Positions 21,784 through 33,680 of a stretch of DNA of 47,482 bases are shown piece after piece. Positions within the stretch are counted from its first letter, which is position 1. Each line of letters starts with the position of its first letter. The position numbers and the translations under genes are program-made. This stretch comes from Betaproteobacteria bacterium (GTDB taxonomy: Bacteria > Pseudomonadota > Gammaproteobacteria > Burkholderiales > SG8-39), in NCBI GenBank assembly GCA_005884455.1, contig VBCH01000238.1:1-47482 (forward strand). The letters are read 5' to 3'. The notes beneath the pieces are model-generated. The model worked only from the letters and a program-made list of their open reading frames with translations. It ran no database searches and was not told the origin of the DNA.

Positions 21784-22662
21784 GTGTCCCGCATGCCCGC
21801 CGCGCTGCGCGGTGCCCTGTGGATGGTCGGGGCTCTGCTCTCGTTCTCGCTCATGGCGGTCGCCGTGCGCGAGCTGCTCCACTCCATGGGCAACTTCGAG
21901 ATCCTGGCCCTGCGCAGCCTCGTCTCGCTTCTCATCGTGCTTGCGGTGCTGCCGCGCTTCGGTCTGGGAAGGCTGCGCACCCGCCGGTTCGGCCTGCACG
22001 TAGTGCGGAACGTCTTGCACCTGGGCGGCCAGTACGCCTGGGTGTACGCGATCGCGATGCTGCCCCTTGCGACCGTTTTTGCGATCGAATTCACCATGCC
22101 GGTGTGGACCGCGATCCTCGCGACGCTGATCCTCGGTGAGCGCCTCAATCGCGGCCGCATCGTCATGCTCGTCCTCGGCATCGCCGGAGTCCTGATCATC
22201 CTGAGGCCCGGTTTCGCACTGGTACAGCCGGCGGCGCTCGTGATGCTCGCCGGATCGTTTGCTTATGCTTCGATGAATGTCGCCACCAAGCGCCTGTCGG
22301 AGAGCGATTCGGCGCTCGCGGTGGTGTTCTACATGGCGGCGGTGCAGCTCCCGCTCGCGCTGGTGCCCGCGCTGCCCCAGTGGGTCGCGCCCCAGCTCAA
22401 CGACCTGCCGTGGATCATTTTGGTTGGCTCAGCCGGCTTGACCGCGCATTTCTGCCTCACACGCGCCTTCCGCGTCGCCGATGCGACGCTCGTCGCTCCG
22501 ATCGATTTTCTGCGGCTGCCGCTAATCGCCGTAGTGGGGATGCTCTTCTACGGCGAGCCGATGCAGTTGTCGATCATGTTGGGGGCGGCAGTGATCTTCG
22601 CCGGGACTTACTACAGCATCCGGCGCGAAAGCCGAAAACTGGGGAGGGACCGCGGGCGCTAA
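21784..22662 (+). CDS. EamA/DMT family transporter
   Basis: ~10 hydrophobic segments with internal duplication: GALLSFSLMAVAVRELLHSMGNFEILALRSLVSLL...YAIAMLPLATVFAIEFTMPVWTAILATLILGERLNRGRIVMLVLGIAGVLIILRPG. Confidence 0.85.
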   Translation: MSRMPAALRGALWMVGALLSFSLMAVAVRELLHSMGNFEILALRSLVSLLIVLAVLPRFGLGRLRTRRFGLHVVRNVLHLGGQYAWVYAIAMLPLATVFAIEFTMPVWTAILATLILGERLNRGRIVMLVLGIAGVLIILRPGFALVQPAALVMLAGSFAYASMNVATKRLSESDSALAVVFYMAAVQLPLALVPALPQWVAPQLNDLPWIILVGSAGLTAHFCLTRAFRVADATLVAPIDFLRLPLIAVVGMLFYGEPMQLSIMLGAAVIFAGTYYSIRRESRKLGRDRGR

Positions 22663-22667
22663 GTAGG

Positions 22668-23537
22668 CTACTTCTTCTCGCTGGGAATCGGCGGGAGGGT
22701 GCGCAGGTAGGCGATCAGAGCGTTGAGGTCCGCGGGCATGAGCTGGCTGGTGGTGTTGCGGACCACTTCGCCCATCATCTCTGCGACGACGTCGCCTTCC
22801 GGGTCGATGCCGGTAGTCAGAAGGTCCTGCAGGTCTTTGTCGCTCCACTTCTTGAGCCGCGCGGGCGTGAGGTTCGCGACGTCTTTGCCGTCGGGTCCCT
22901 TGCCCCCGGCGAGGAAGCGGCTCGTCTTCGGCCCGCCGAGGAAGTTGCGCGGCGTGTGGCACTCGCTGCAATGGCCGAGGGCCTGCACCAGATAGGCGCC
23001 GCGGTTGGCGATGTCCGAAAGCCCCGGAAGGTTGGTGAAGGGGCCGGGGGTGAAGAAGAACCACTTCCAGAACGTCACGAGGAAGCGCCAGCCGAAAGGA
23101 AAACGCAGATCGTGCTCCTGGCTGACGCGGGCGCTGGGCGGCAGCGTGCGCAGGAACGCCCACAGGTCGCGCAGATCGCGGTCGACGATCTTGGTGAACG
23201 AAGGGTAGGGAAAGGCGGGAAAGTAGTTCTTGCCGTCGGGCCGATCGCCTTCGCGCATCGCGCGGAAGAAATCGGCCTCGGTCCAGCGCCCGATTCCCGC
23301 CTGCGGGTGCGGGGTGATGTTCGGGCCATAGAACGTTCCGAAGGGTGACTTGAGCGCGCGGCCGCCGGCGAAGGGGACGGCGTCCTTCTTCTCCTCGGTG
23401 TGGCAGCCGGCGCAGCCGCCGACTTTTGCGAGATACTCGCCGCGCTTCGGGTCGCCTTGGGCGAAGGCGTTGACCAGCGCCGCGCAGAGGACTACGGCAA
23501 GCGCAGCTTGTCCAAGCGCCTTCGCTTTCGGACGCAT
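22668..23537 (-). CDS. Di-heme c-type cytochrome
   Basis: Signal peptide plus two CxxCH motifs (CAGCH, CSECH): RGEYLAKVGGCAGCHTEEKKDAVPFAGGRALKSPFGTFYGPNITPH...HCSECHTPRNFLGG. Confidence 0.88.
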   Translation of the reverse strand: MRPKAKALGQAALAVVLCAALVNAFAQGDPKRGEYLAKVGGCAGCHTEEKKDAVPFAGGRALKSPFGTFYGPNITPHPQAGIGRWTEADFFRAMREGDRPDGKNYFPAFPYPSFTKIVDRDLRDLWAFLRTLPPSARVSQEHDLRFPFGWRFLVTFWKWFFFTPGPFTNLPGLSDIANRGAYLVQALGHCSECHTPRNFLGGPKTSRFLAGGKGPDGKDVANLTPARLKKWSDKDLQDLLTTGIDPEGDVVAEMMGEVVRNTTSQLMPADLNALIAYLRTLPPIPSEKK

Positions 23538-23554
23538 ATTGTCGATCCAGGAAA

Positions 23555-23580
23555 ACGAAGCCCCGCCGCAGCGGGGCTAC
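23555..23580 (-). terminator. Intrinsic terminator downstream of cytochrome c' gene
   Basis: 8-bp perfect stem AGCCCCGC (23559-23566) / GCGGGGCT (23571-23578) with CGCA loop; on the minus strand followed by TCGTTTTCC. Confidence 0.6.
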
Positions 23581-23597
23581 TTCGGAGAATCCGCGCT

Positions 23598-24068
23598 TTA
23601 GTCCTTCTGGCGGAAATTCTGGTGGCAGTTCCCGCAACCTCCTTTGCCGACCTCTAAAATTGCCGCCTTGATGTTTGTTTCGTCGCCGGTTTTTGTCGCG
23701 GCAACAAGCCGGCTCACTGCACCCTGGAACTTTTCCTGCGCATCCTTGAACTTGGCAGGCTCGTTCCAGATCGCCGGCAGGGCGGCGGTTTTCACGTCCT
23801 TCAGGTCCTTGGTGCTCTCGGCGAAGCCGTCCCAGGGCATCTTGTTCAGGACGTCAAGATAGGCCGCATTGCGCGCGACGACTTCCGCGTTATAGGGGAT
23901 TTTGCCCTGGGCCATGCCGGCAATCGGGCCGAAATACTTGCCCTGCAGGGTCATCGCTGCCTGGCGCTGTTTGACCAGTGTTTCGGGCTTGACCTGCGAG
24001 AAGGCGGGGAGCGTGTATCCCGTCGCCAGCGCCACGGCGAATCCAGCCAGCATAAGCCTCTTTTTCAT
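23598..24068 (-). CDS. Cytochrome c' (class II)
   Basis: 156 aa with signal peptide; C-terminal heme motif GGCGNCHQNFRQKD; helical-bundle cytochrome c' pattern. Confidence 0.9.
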   Translation of the reverse strand: MKKRLMLAGFAVALATGYTLPAFSQVKPETLVKQRQAAMTLQGKYFGPIAGMAQGKIPYNAEVVARNAAYLDVLNKMPWDGFAESTKDLKDVKTAALPAIWNEPAKFKDAQEKFQGAVSRLVAATKTGDETNIKAAILEVGKGGCGNCHQNFRQKD

Positions 24069-24187
24069 TCGATTTCTCCTCAGTTGTAGGGACATGCGGA
24101 CGTCATTGTAGCGGTGTTCGCCGCACGGGTGGCATAACAGTTTCAGGCGGCGGTTTATTCCATCAACTGCGCGTCCCCGGGTTCCCG

Positions 24188-25120
24188 CTAGATGACCGCT
24201 TCCTGTTTTTTTTCCTTGAGCGGCTTCACCAGGTCCTCGCGCTGGATGCCCAGCCAGCGCACGATCGGCGCCATGACCAGGACCGAGGAATAGATCCCGA
24301 AGCAGATGCCGATCGTGAGGGCGAGCGCGAAGTAGTGCAGGGCCGCTCCTCCGAACACGAGCATCGAGGTCACCATCGTCTGGGTGCAGCCGTGGGTGAT
24401 GATGGTGCGCGAGATCGTCCGGGTGATGGCGTTGTCGATGATCTCGGTGACGCTCGCCTTTCTCATCTTGCGGAAGTTTTCCCGGATCCGGTCGGCGATC
24501 ACCACCGACTCGTTCACGGAATAGCCGAGCACTGCGAGCACGGCGGCGAGCACCGGCAGCGAGAACTCCCACTGGAACAAGGCGAAAAAACCCAGGATGA
24601 TCACCACGTCGTGCAGGTTGGCGATGATCGCCGCGACCCCGAATTTCCATTCGAAGCGCATCGCGAGATATCCGACGATGCCGAGCGAGGTGATGAGCAG
24701 GGCGAGGGCGCCGTTTTCGGCGAGCTCGCGCCCCACCTGCGGCCCGACGAACTCCACGCGCCTGAGCGTCGCCGTCCTGTCGTCCGTGGTCAGTCCTTCC
24801 ATCACGGCCTTGGAGAGATCGGCGCTGTTCTGCCCGGGCTTCAAGGGCATGCGGATCAGCACGTCGCGCGAGGACCCGAAGTTCTGCACCGAGTAATCGT
24901 GGTAGCCGCGCGCGTCGAGCGCCTTGCGGATCTTCTCGACTTCCGCGGTGTGCTCGTAGCTCACCTCCATCACCGTGCCGCCGGTGAACTCGATCGAGAA
25001 ATTCAGGCCCTTGGTGGCGAGGAAAAACACCGCGAGAAGGAAAGTGAGGAGCGACACCACGTTGAACGCCAGCGCATGGCGCATGAACGGGATGTCGGTG
25101 CGGATCTTGAAGAATTCCAT
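24188..25120 (-). CDS. secF: Protein translocase subunit SecF
   Basis: MEFFKIRTDIPFMRHALAFNVVSLLTFLLAVFFLATKGLNFSIEFTGGTVMEV...GPQVGRELAENGALALL...YSVNESVVIADRIRENFR; adjacent to secD. Confidence 0.95.
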   Translation of the reverse strand: MEFFKIRTDIPFMRHALAFNVVSLLTFLLAVFFLATKGLNFSIEFTGGTVMEVSYEHTAEVEKIRKALDARGYHDYSVQNFGSSRDVLIRMPLKPGQNSADLSKAVMEGLTTDDRTATLRRVEFVGPQVGRELAENGALALLITSLGIVGYLAMRFEWKFGVAAIIANLHDVVIILGFFALFQWEFSLPVLAAVLAVLGYSVNESVVIADRIRENFRKMRKASVTEIIDNAITRTISRTIITHGCTQTMVTSMLVFGGAALHYFALALTIGICFGIYSSVLVMAPIVRWLGIQREDLVKPLKEKKQEAVI

Positions 25121-25124
25121 TTGG

Positions 25125-26984
25125 CTACTTCCAGGCCGTGTTGCCGATCGCAACCCGCTCGAGCTTTCTGCGCGTCCCGTAGGCGAGGTTGACCATGCTC
25201 CGGCTCACCACGACCGAGGAGAAAATCGAGGTGAGGATGCCCAGGCAGTGCACGACGGCGAAGCCGCGCACCGGCCCCGAGCCGAAGATGAGCAGGGCGA
25301 GGCCCGCGATCAGCGTGGTGACGTTGGAGTCGAGGATGGTGCCGAAAGCGCGCTCGTAGCCCGCGTGGATCGCAGCCTGCGGCGTGGCGCCGCCGCGCAG
25401 CTCCTCGCGCAAGCGCTCGTTGATGAGGACGTTGGCGTCGATCGCCATGCCGAGCGTGAGCGCGATCGCGGCGATGCCCGGGAGGGTGAGCGTCGCCTGG
25501 AGCATCGAGAGAAGCGCGATCAGGAACAACAGGTTGGCGCACAACGCGAGCGCGGAGAACACGCCGAACAGCGAGTAATAGACGATGATGAAGAGCGACA
25601 GCGCGGCGAAGCCGTAGATCGTCGAGTCGAAGCCCTTCTTGATGTTGTCGGCGCCCAGGGACGGCCCCACCGTGCGCTCCTCGACGATCTCCATGGGCGC
25701 GGCGAGCGCTCCCGCGCGCAGGAGGAGGGCGATGTCGTTCGCCTCGACGGTCGTCATCCTGCCGCTGATCTGGACGCGCCCGCCGCCGATCTCGCTGCGG
25801 ATCACGGGCGCGGTGACGACTTCGCCCCTGCCCTTTTCGATGAGGAGGATCGCCATCCTCTTGCCGACGTTCTCGCGAGTGTATTCCTTGAAGATTCGCG
25901 CGCCGGTGGCGTCGAGCGTGAGGTGGACGGCCGGCTCCTGGGTCTGGTGGTCGAAGCCCGGCTGCGCGTCGGTGAGCCGGTCGCCGGTCAGCACGACCTG
26001 CTTCTTCACGAGAAGCGGCTGACCGTTGCGCTCGATGTAGAACTCGTCGCCGAAAGGGACCTGCCCGGCCTGCGCCGCCGCGAGCGTTCCGGGATTCATG
26101 TTGTCCTCGTCCACCATGCGCACTTCGAGAGTCGCGGTGCGCCCGAGAATCTCCTTGGCCTTGGCGGTGTCCTGCACTCCGGGGAGCTGGACCACGACGC
26201 GGTCCGAGCCCTGTTGCTGGATCACGGGCTCGGCGACGCCCAGCTCGTTGATGCGGTTGTGCAGCGTCTGGATGTTCTGCTTGAGCGCGAGCTCCTGCGT
26301 GCGCTTCTGGGCCTCGGGCCGGATCGTGGCGATGAGGCGCAGCTCGCCGCCCATGCTGGCGTCGGCGAGCTGCAGGTCCGGGAGCTGCTCGGATATGATC
26401 GCGCGCGCCTTGTCGCGGGTCTCTGCGTCGCGGAAGCGGATCACGACGCTGTCGCCTTCGCGCGAGATTCCGGCGTGACGCACGTTCTTGTCGCGCAGCT
26501 GCGAGCGCATGTCGCCGGCGAGACTTTCCGCCCGCTTGGCGATCGCCGCGCGCATGTCCACCTGCAGCAGGAAATGCACCCCCCCCCGCAGATCCAGGCC
26601 GAGGTACATCGGCTGCGCGTTGATGGCGGCGAGCCAGCGGGGAGAATTCGGCAGGAGATTGAGCGCGACCGTATACGAGGGGTTCGCCGCGTCGGGATTG
26701 AGCGCGCGCTCGATCGAGTCTTTCGCCTTGAGCTGGGTGTCCGTGTCGGCGAGCCGCACCTTGATGCTGGCGAGCTCGAGGGAGATCCCGGCGGGCTGGA
26801 TCCCGGCCTTCTTGAGCGATTCTTCGACTCGCCCCAGGGCCGCAGAGTCCACCTTCAGCGTCGCGCGGGCCGGAGACACCTGCACCGCGGGCACCTCGCC
26901 GAAGAAGTTCGGCAACGTATACAGAGCCCCGAGCACGAGCGCCACCCCGATGGTGACGTAGACCCAGAGGGGGTAACGGTTCAT
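25125..26984 (-). CDS. secD: Protein translocase subunit SecD
   Basis: MNRYPLWVYVTIGVALVLGALYTLPNFFGEVPAVQVSP...PMYLGLDLRGGVHFLLQVD...LTLGMAIDANVLINERLREELRGG. Confidence 0.95.
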   Translation of the reverse strand: MNRYPLWVYVTIGVALVLGALYTLPNFFGEVPAVQVSPARATLKVDSAALGRVEESLKKAGIQPAGISLELASIKVRLADTDTQLKAKDSIERALNPDAANPSYTVALNLLPNSPRWLAAINAQPMYLGLDLRGGVHFLLQVDMRAAIAKRAESLAGDMRSQLRDKNVRHAGISREGDSVVIRFRDAETRDKARAIISEQLPDLQLADASMGGELRLIATIRPEAQKRTQELALKQNIQTLHNRINELGVAEPVIQQQGSDRVVVQLPGVQDTAKAKEILGRTATLEVRMVDEDNMNPGTLAAAQAGQVPFGDEFYIERNGQPLLVKKQVVLTGDRLTDAQPGFDHQTQEPAVHLTLDATGARIFKEYTRENVGKRMAILLIEKGRGEVVTAPVIRSEIGGGRVQISGRMTTVEANDIALLLRAGALAAPMEIVEERTVGPSLGADNIKKGFDSTIYGFAALSLFIIVYYSLFGVFSALALCANLLFLIALLSMLQATLTLPGIAAIALTLGMAIDANVLINERLREELRGGATPQAAIHAGYERAFGTILDSNVTTLIAGLALLIFGSGPVRGFAVVHCLGILTSIFSSVVVSRSMVNLAYGTRRKLERVAIGNTAWK

Positions 26985-27308
26985 CTAGATCGACTTGATC
27001 GTGCCCTTGGGCAGAAGCGTCTGGATCGCGCTCCTTTGCAGCTGGACCTCGGTGCCGGGCGCGATCTCGATCGACACGTAGGTCTCGCCGATCTTGGTGA
27101 TCTTTCCGAGCACTCCGCCCGAGGTGACGACCTCGTCGCCCTTCTGCAGCGCCTCGGTCATCTGCTTGTGCTCCTTGGAGCGCTTCATCTGCGGACGGAT
27201 CATGAGGAAATAGAGCAGGGCGAACATCCCGATGATGATGAAGAACTGCTCGTAGCCGGGGCCGGACGCGCCGGCCGGGGCCTGCGCCCATGCGGGGGAA
27301 ATCAACAC
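26985..27308 (-). CDS. yajC: Preprotein translocase subunit YajC
   Basis: LISPAWAQAPAGASGPGYEQFFIIIGMFALLYFLMIRPQMKRSKEHKQMTEALQKGDEVVTSGGVLGKI; GTG start inferred at 27308. Confidence 0.9.
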   Translation of the reverse strand: MLISPAWAQAPAGASGPGYEQFFIIIGMFALLYFLMIRPQMKRSKEHKQMTEALQKGDEVVTSGGVLGKITKIGETYVSIEIAPGTEVQLQRSAIQTLLPKGTIKSI

Positions 27309-27366
27309 GATCGTCTCCAGTGCGGTTTCGGCAAAGCGGGGGAGTATACCATCGCGAACTCGCCGT

Positions 27367-29393
<2,027 letters not shown>

Positions 29394-29435
29394 GGCTGCG
29401 GGCGTTATAATGCACGCGCTTTCACGCGGCAACCA

Positions 29436-29522
29436 GCCGGGATGGCGGAATTGGTAGACGCACGGGACTCAAAATCCCGCGGCCGCGAGGCCATGAGAGT
29501 TCGATTCTCTCTCCCGGCACCA
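29436..29522 (+). tRNA. tRNA-Leu (CAA)
   Basis: 87 nt: GCCGGGA...TCCCGGC acceptor stem, discriminator A, encoded CCA (29520-29522); anticodon arm CGGGA-CTCAAAA-TCCCG gives anticodon CAA; long variable arm and GTTCGATTC T-loop. Confidence 0.95.
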
Positions 29523-29532
29523 CCGGAATACG

Positions 29533-30498
29533 ATGTCCACAGAACCGCGCCTCAACCACTTCCTCGCGCTCGGGCCCCACGGCTTCCACCGCGTCGCCTA
29601 CACCGAGTGGGGCAACGCGGACGGGCTGCACCTGATCGTGTGCGTGCACGGCCTCACGCGCAACAGCCGGGACTTCGACGAGCTCGCGGCGAGTCTCGCG
29701 GACCGCGGCTGCCGCGTCGCGTGCATGGACGTCGTCGGCCGCGGCGAGAGCGACTGGCTCGAGCACAAGCAGGATTACGGCTTTTCGCAATATCTTTCGG
29801 ACGCGGCGGCGCTGCTTGCGAGGCTCACCGCTCCGCCCAAGCGCGTCTCTCTCCTGCGCAGGCTCCAGGGAGCGAGCGAGGGACCGAGAATCGACTGGGT
29901 CGGAACCTCGATGGGAGGCTTGATCGGGATGATGCTCGCCGCCAGACGCGATTCTCCGATCCGGCGCCTGGTGCTGAACGACGTCGGGCCCATGGTGCCC
30001 TGGAATGCGCTCGCGCGGCTGAAGCTCAGCGCCATGGGCGTCGGCACGCGATTCGCGAGCCTGGAAGAGGTCGAACGTCATCTGCGTGATACCTGCGCGC
30101 AGTTCGGACCGCTCGAAGACCGGCAGTGGCGTCGTCTCGCCGAGCACGACTCCCGGCGCGGAGAGAATGGCGCCTATACGCTCGCTCTCGACCCTGCGAT
30201 CGTCAACAGCATGCGCCGCGGCGGGACTGCCGGCGTGGAATTCGGCAACGATTTTCTCTTCGGCATCGACCTGTGGCCGACCTGGGACCAGGTTGAATGT
30301 CCGACGCTGGTGCTGCGGGGAGCGGAGTCGGATCTCCTGCTCGAATCGACCGTCAGGCGGATGCAGGTGGGCGGTCCGCGCGTCGAATTCGTGGAATTCC
30401 CCGGGGTGGGACACGCGCCGTGGCTGATGAGCGAGGAGCAGATCGCTCCGGTTCGCAACTTCATCCTCGCACCTGAACCCCGGAAAGGGGCTGCATGA
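29533..30498 (+). CDS. Alpha/beta hydrolase
   Basis: HLIVCVHGLTRNSRDFDELAASLADRGCRVACMDVVGRGESDWL...IDWVGTSMGGLIGMMLAA (nucleophile GTSMGG)...FPGVGHAPWLM. Confidence 0.88.
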   Translation: MSTEPRLNHFLALGPHGFHRVAYTEWGNADGLHLIVCVHGLTRNSRDFDELAASLADRGCRVACMDVVGRGESDWLEHKQDYGFSQYLSDAAALLARLTAPPKRVSLLRRLQGASEGPRIDWVGTSMGGLIGMMLAARRDSPIRRLVLNDVGPMVPWNALARLKLSAMGVGTRFASLEEVERHLRDTCAQFGPLEDRQWRRLAEHDSRRGENGAYTLALDPAIVNSMRRGGTAGVEFGNDFLFGIDLWPTWDQVECPTLVLRGAESDLLLESTVRRMQVGGPRVEFVEFPGVGHAPWLMSEEQIAPVRNFILAPEPRKGAA

Positions 30499-31466
30499 GG
30501 ATTTGCGTCGTCGGCGCCGGCGCCGTGGGCGGGATGACCGGAGGATGGTTCGCGAAGGCCGGGCACGAGGTGTCGCTCGTCGCCCGTGGCGCTCATCTCG
30601 AGGCGATTCGCAGGCGGGGACTGACGCTGATCTCTGGGGGCAAGCAGGAAGTCCATCCGGTGCGCGCGTCGCCGGAGCCCGCCGATTTCGGGGTGCAGGA
30701 CGCGATCTTCATCTGCTTGAAGACGCATTCGATCGCTGCGATGCTGCCTCGGCTGAGCGCGCTCGTGGGTCCGGACACCATGGTGATCCCGGCGATCAAC
30801 GGCCTGCCCTGGTGGTATTTTTTCCGCGAAGGCGGGCGCTTCGACGGCCAGAGCGTCGCCTGCCTCGATCCCGCGGGCACGCTCTTCGGGGCGCTGGCCC
30901 CGAGACACATCCTCGGCTGCGTGGTGCACGCCGCCGCCGAGGTCACCGAGCCCGGGGTCGTGCGCCACACGGCCGGCCGGCTTTTCCTGGTGGGCGAGCC
31001 CGATCGCACGAGATCGGCGCGCGCGGAGCGCCTCGTGGCGGCGATGAACGCCGCCGGCTTCGAGGCGCGGCAGGCCGAGGACATCCGGGTTGAGATCTGG
31101 GTCAAGCTGATCGGGAACCTCTCCTACAATCCCGTCGCCGCGCTCGCGCTCGCCCGCATGGACGACATCCACGGCAGCGAGCCCCTGCTCGCCCTGATCC
31201 GCGCGATGATGGAAGAAGCGATGCGCGTCGCCGAGGCCTACGGCGTGCGCATCCCGATGACAGTCGACGAGCGCATCGACGTTGCGAGGCAGCTCGCCGG
31301 CGCCAAGATCTCGATGCATCAGGATGTCGAGAAGCGTCGGCCCCTCGAGACCGATGCGATCATCGGAGCGGTGGTGGAGCTCGCGCGCAAGGCGCAAATC
31401 GCGACGCCGATGATCGACGCCGTCTATGCGCTCATCGCCGAGCGGGGGAAGCACCTCGACCGGTAG
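30495..31466 (+). CDS. panE: 2-dehydropantoate 2-reductase (ketopantoate reductase family)
   Basis: MRICVVGAGAVGGMTGGWFAKAGHEVSLVARGAHLEAIRRRGLTL...VWVKLIGNLSYNPVAALALA-type ApbA/PanE core; ATGA overlap with upstream hydrolase. Confidence 0.75.
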   Translation: MRICVVGAGAVGGMTGGWFAKAGHEVSLVARGAHLEAIRRRGLTLISGGKQEVHPVRASPEPADFGVQDAIFICLKTHSIAAMLPRLSALVGPDTMVIPAINGLPWWYFFREGGRFDGQSVACLDPAGTLFGALAPRHILGCVVHAAAEVTEPGVVRHTAGRLFLVGEPDRTRSARAERLVAAMNAAGFEARQAEDIRVEIWVKLIGNLSYNPVAALALARMDDIHGSEPLLALIRAMMEEAMRVAEAYGVRIPMTVDERIDVARQLAGAKISMHQDVEKRRPLETDAIIGAVVELARKAQIATPMIDAVYALIAERGKHLDR

Positions 31467-31477
31467 AGAACGGCGCC

Positions 31478-32491
31478 TCAGCGCAGGGAATGCGCGGCGA
31501 ACAGCGCTGCGCTGAAAACCAGCAGCGCGCCCGCCTGATGCGCGGCGGCAAGAGGAACCGGGACCGCGAGCAGCAGGGTCGCGATTCCCAGGGCGATCTG
31601 CAGCGCGAGCGCGCCGAGCAGCAGGTCGGCCGACAGCCTCGCGCTCCGCGCCGCCGCCTCGCGGCGGACCCGCAGCCAGAACCAGGGCACGAGAAACGCG
31701 AGCAGCCAAGCAATCAGCCGGTGATCGAACTGCACAGTCGAGATGTTGTTCGAGAAGTTGAGATACCAGGGCTCGAGCGCGAAAATTTCCGGCGGAACGA
31801 AACGGCCGTTCATGAGCGGGAACGTGTTGTAGGCGAGTCCCGCCCGAGTTCCCGCGACCAGGCCGCCCGAGAGCACCATCACGAAGACCAGCGCGGCGAG
31901 CGCGAAAGCGAAGCCGCGCAACCTCCGGGAAACCGGGCTCGCGCGGGCAAAGAGCAGATCGAAGGCGATCCACAGCATGGCCGCGTAGATCAGGAAGGCG
32001 ATGCCGAGGTGGGCGGTGAGGCGGAACTGCGATACGCGCGGATTATCGACCAGGCCCGACTGCACCATGTACCAGCCAAGGGCGCCTTGCGCTGCGCCCA
32101 GGGCGAGGATACCGACGAGCTTCCACCCCAGGGCGCGCGAAATCCTTCCGCGCAATGCGAACCATAGAAGCGGCAAAAAAAAGACAGCGCCGGTCAGCCT
32201 GCCGAGGAGCCTGTGGACGTACTCCCACCAGAAGATGATCTTGAAACCGTCGAGGGTCATGCCGGGATTGACGAGCCGGTACTCGGGGGTCTGCTTGTAC
32301 TTCCCGAAGGTTTCCTGCCATGCGGCCTCGTCGAGCGGCGGCAGCGCGCCGACGATCGGCTGCCACTCGACGATGGACAAACCCGAGTGAGTGAGCCGCG
32401 TGATGCCGCCGACCACGACGATGGCGAACACGAACGCGCAGCACACGAGGAGCCAGGCGGCGACGGCGCGATTATGCGCTGCGAGCTGCAT
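31478..32491 (-). CDS. ctaA: Heme A synthase (CtaA/COX15 family)
   Basis: [90 protein letters not shown]. Confidence 0.93.
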   Translation of the reverse strand: MQLAAHNRAVAAWLLVCCAFVFAIVVVGGITRLTHSGLSIVEWQPIVGALPPLDEAAWQETFGKYKQTPEYRLVNPGMTLDGFKIIFWWEYVHRLLGRLTGAVFFLPLLWFALRGRISRALGWKLVGILALGAAQGALGWYMVQSGLVDNPRVSQFRLTAHLGIAFLIYAAMLWIAFDLLFARASPVSRRLRGFAFALAALVFVMVLSGGLVAGTRAGLAYNTFPLMNGRFVPPEIFALEPWYLNFSNNISTVQFDHRLIAWLLAFLVPWFWLRVRREAAARSARLSADLLLGALALQIALGIATLLLAVPVPLAAAHQAGALLVFSAALFAAHSLR

Positions 32492-32601
32492 ATACCATTC
32501 GATCGATCGAGGATTTCGTCACTGGATGCTCCGCAGGACATGGGTTAAAGTACGAGGCCCGGGACCGCCCCGGTGGCTTCATCCGCAGCAGGAGGCTGGC
32601 C

Positions 32602-32838
32602 ATGTTTGCGATCGTGTACAAGTCGGACGGCGTTCCGATCTGCGTTCAGATGCCCGGGGTCTCGCCCGACCCCGTGGTGGTCTGGAGCTCGGAGAGCGCG
32701 GCCAGGGCGTTCATCGAGAGCAAGGGCGGCGGCAAGGAGTTCCAGCCGGTGTCGGTGAACGAGCAGGCGATGGAGAAAATGGCCAAGGCACTCGGCTGCC
32801 CTGTCGAGAAACTCATGTTGGAGCCTTATCCGTCCTAA
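32602..32838 (+). CDS. Small hypothetical protein (78 aa)
   Basis: Strong Shine-Dalgarno (AGGAGG) upstream of ATG at 32602; MFAIVYKSDGVPICVQMPGVSPDPVVVWSSESAARAFIESKGGGKEFQPVSVNEQAMEKMAKALGCPVEKLMLEPYPS; no family recognised. Confidence 0.6.
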   Translation: MFAIVYKSDGVPICVQMPGVSPDPVVVWSSESAARAFIESKGGGKEFQPVSVNEQAMEKMAKALGCPVEKLMLEPYPS

Positions 32839-32844
32839 TCCGTC

Positions 32845-33672
32845 CTAGAGCGATACCTCGACGTTGTCGATCAGTCGGGGCCTACCGAGCTTCGCGGCGC
32901 CGAGGACGACGAGGTTGCGATCGGAGGGTGACGGCGGTTGCAGGTCGGATTGTCTCCTGATCGCGATGTAGTCCACCGCCCACTTCTCATTGAATTTCGA
33001 CAATGCCTCCGCTTCGAGCTTCAGGTAGTCGCGCCGCCCGGCGAGCAGCGCGACGCGGACTTCCTGCAGGATCCGGTACAGCCGCGCGGCTTCGGTCCGC
33101 TCCACCGGCGTCAGGTAGGCGTTCCTCGAGCTGAGCGCGAGCCCGTCCTCGGCGCGCACGGTTTCCGCCGGAATGATCTCCACGGGGAGAGCGAGCTGCT
33201 TCACCATGTCGCGCAGCACTACGTACTGCTGGTAATCCTTCTTGCCGAAGATCGCGGTGTGCGGAGAGACCATGTTGAAGAGCTTCAGCACCACGGTGGC
33301 GACGCCGCGGAAATGCCCGGGCCGGAACGCGCCTTCGAGGATGTGCTGCAGGTCGGAAGGCTCGACCACGAAGGTCTGCGGCTCCGGGTAGATCTCCGCC
33401 TCGCTCGGCGCGAACACCACGTCCACGCCCACCTCCTTCATCATTTCCGCATCGGCGTGCAGGGTGCGCGGGTAGCGCTCGAAATCCTCCTTCGGCCCGA
33501 ACTGGATGCGGTTGACGAATATGCTGACGACGGTGCACGCCGCGCGATGCTTCGCGAGGCGCATCAGCTGGATGTGGCCGGCGTGGAGATTGCCCATAGT
33601 CGGGACGAAAACGTTGTCGGGCTCGCGCTGCAGGCGCTCGCGCAGATCCCTCACCGAAGTGACGATGTCCAC
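32845..33672 (-). CDS. panC: Pantoate--beta-alanine ligase
   Basis: VFVPTMGNLHAGHIQLMRLAK...SIFVNRIQFGPKEDFERYPRTL...FGKKDYQQYVVLRDMV...DGLALSSRNAYL. Confidence 0.93.
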   Translation of the reverse strand: MDIVTSVRDLRERLQREPDNVFVPTMGNLHAGHIQLMRLAKHRAACTVVSIFVNRIQFGPKEDFERYPRTLHADAEMMKEVGVDVVFAPSEAEIYPEPQTFVVEPSDLQHILEGAFRPGHFRGVATVVLKLFNMVSPHTAIFGKKDYQQYVVLRDMVKQLALPVEIIPAETVRAEDGLALSSRNAYLTPVERTEAARLYRILQEVRVALLAGRRDYLKLEAEALSKFNEKWAVDYIAIRRQSDLQPPSPSDRNLVVLGAAKLGRPRLIDNVEVSL

Positions 33673-33680
33673 CGCTCGTC

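Noticed and set aside
26579-26587. Nine-C homopolymer in secD, considered as a phase-variable tract
   Set aside because: It encodes the conserved LDLRGGVHF region of an essential gene in the correct frame; no sign of a contingency locus.
29436-29522. tRNA-Leu as an integration site for a genomic island
   Set aside because: No integrase, no repeated tRNA 3' end and ordinary chromosomal genes on both sides.
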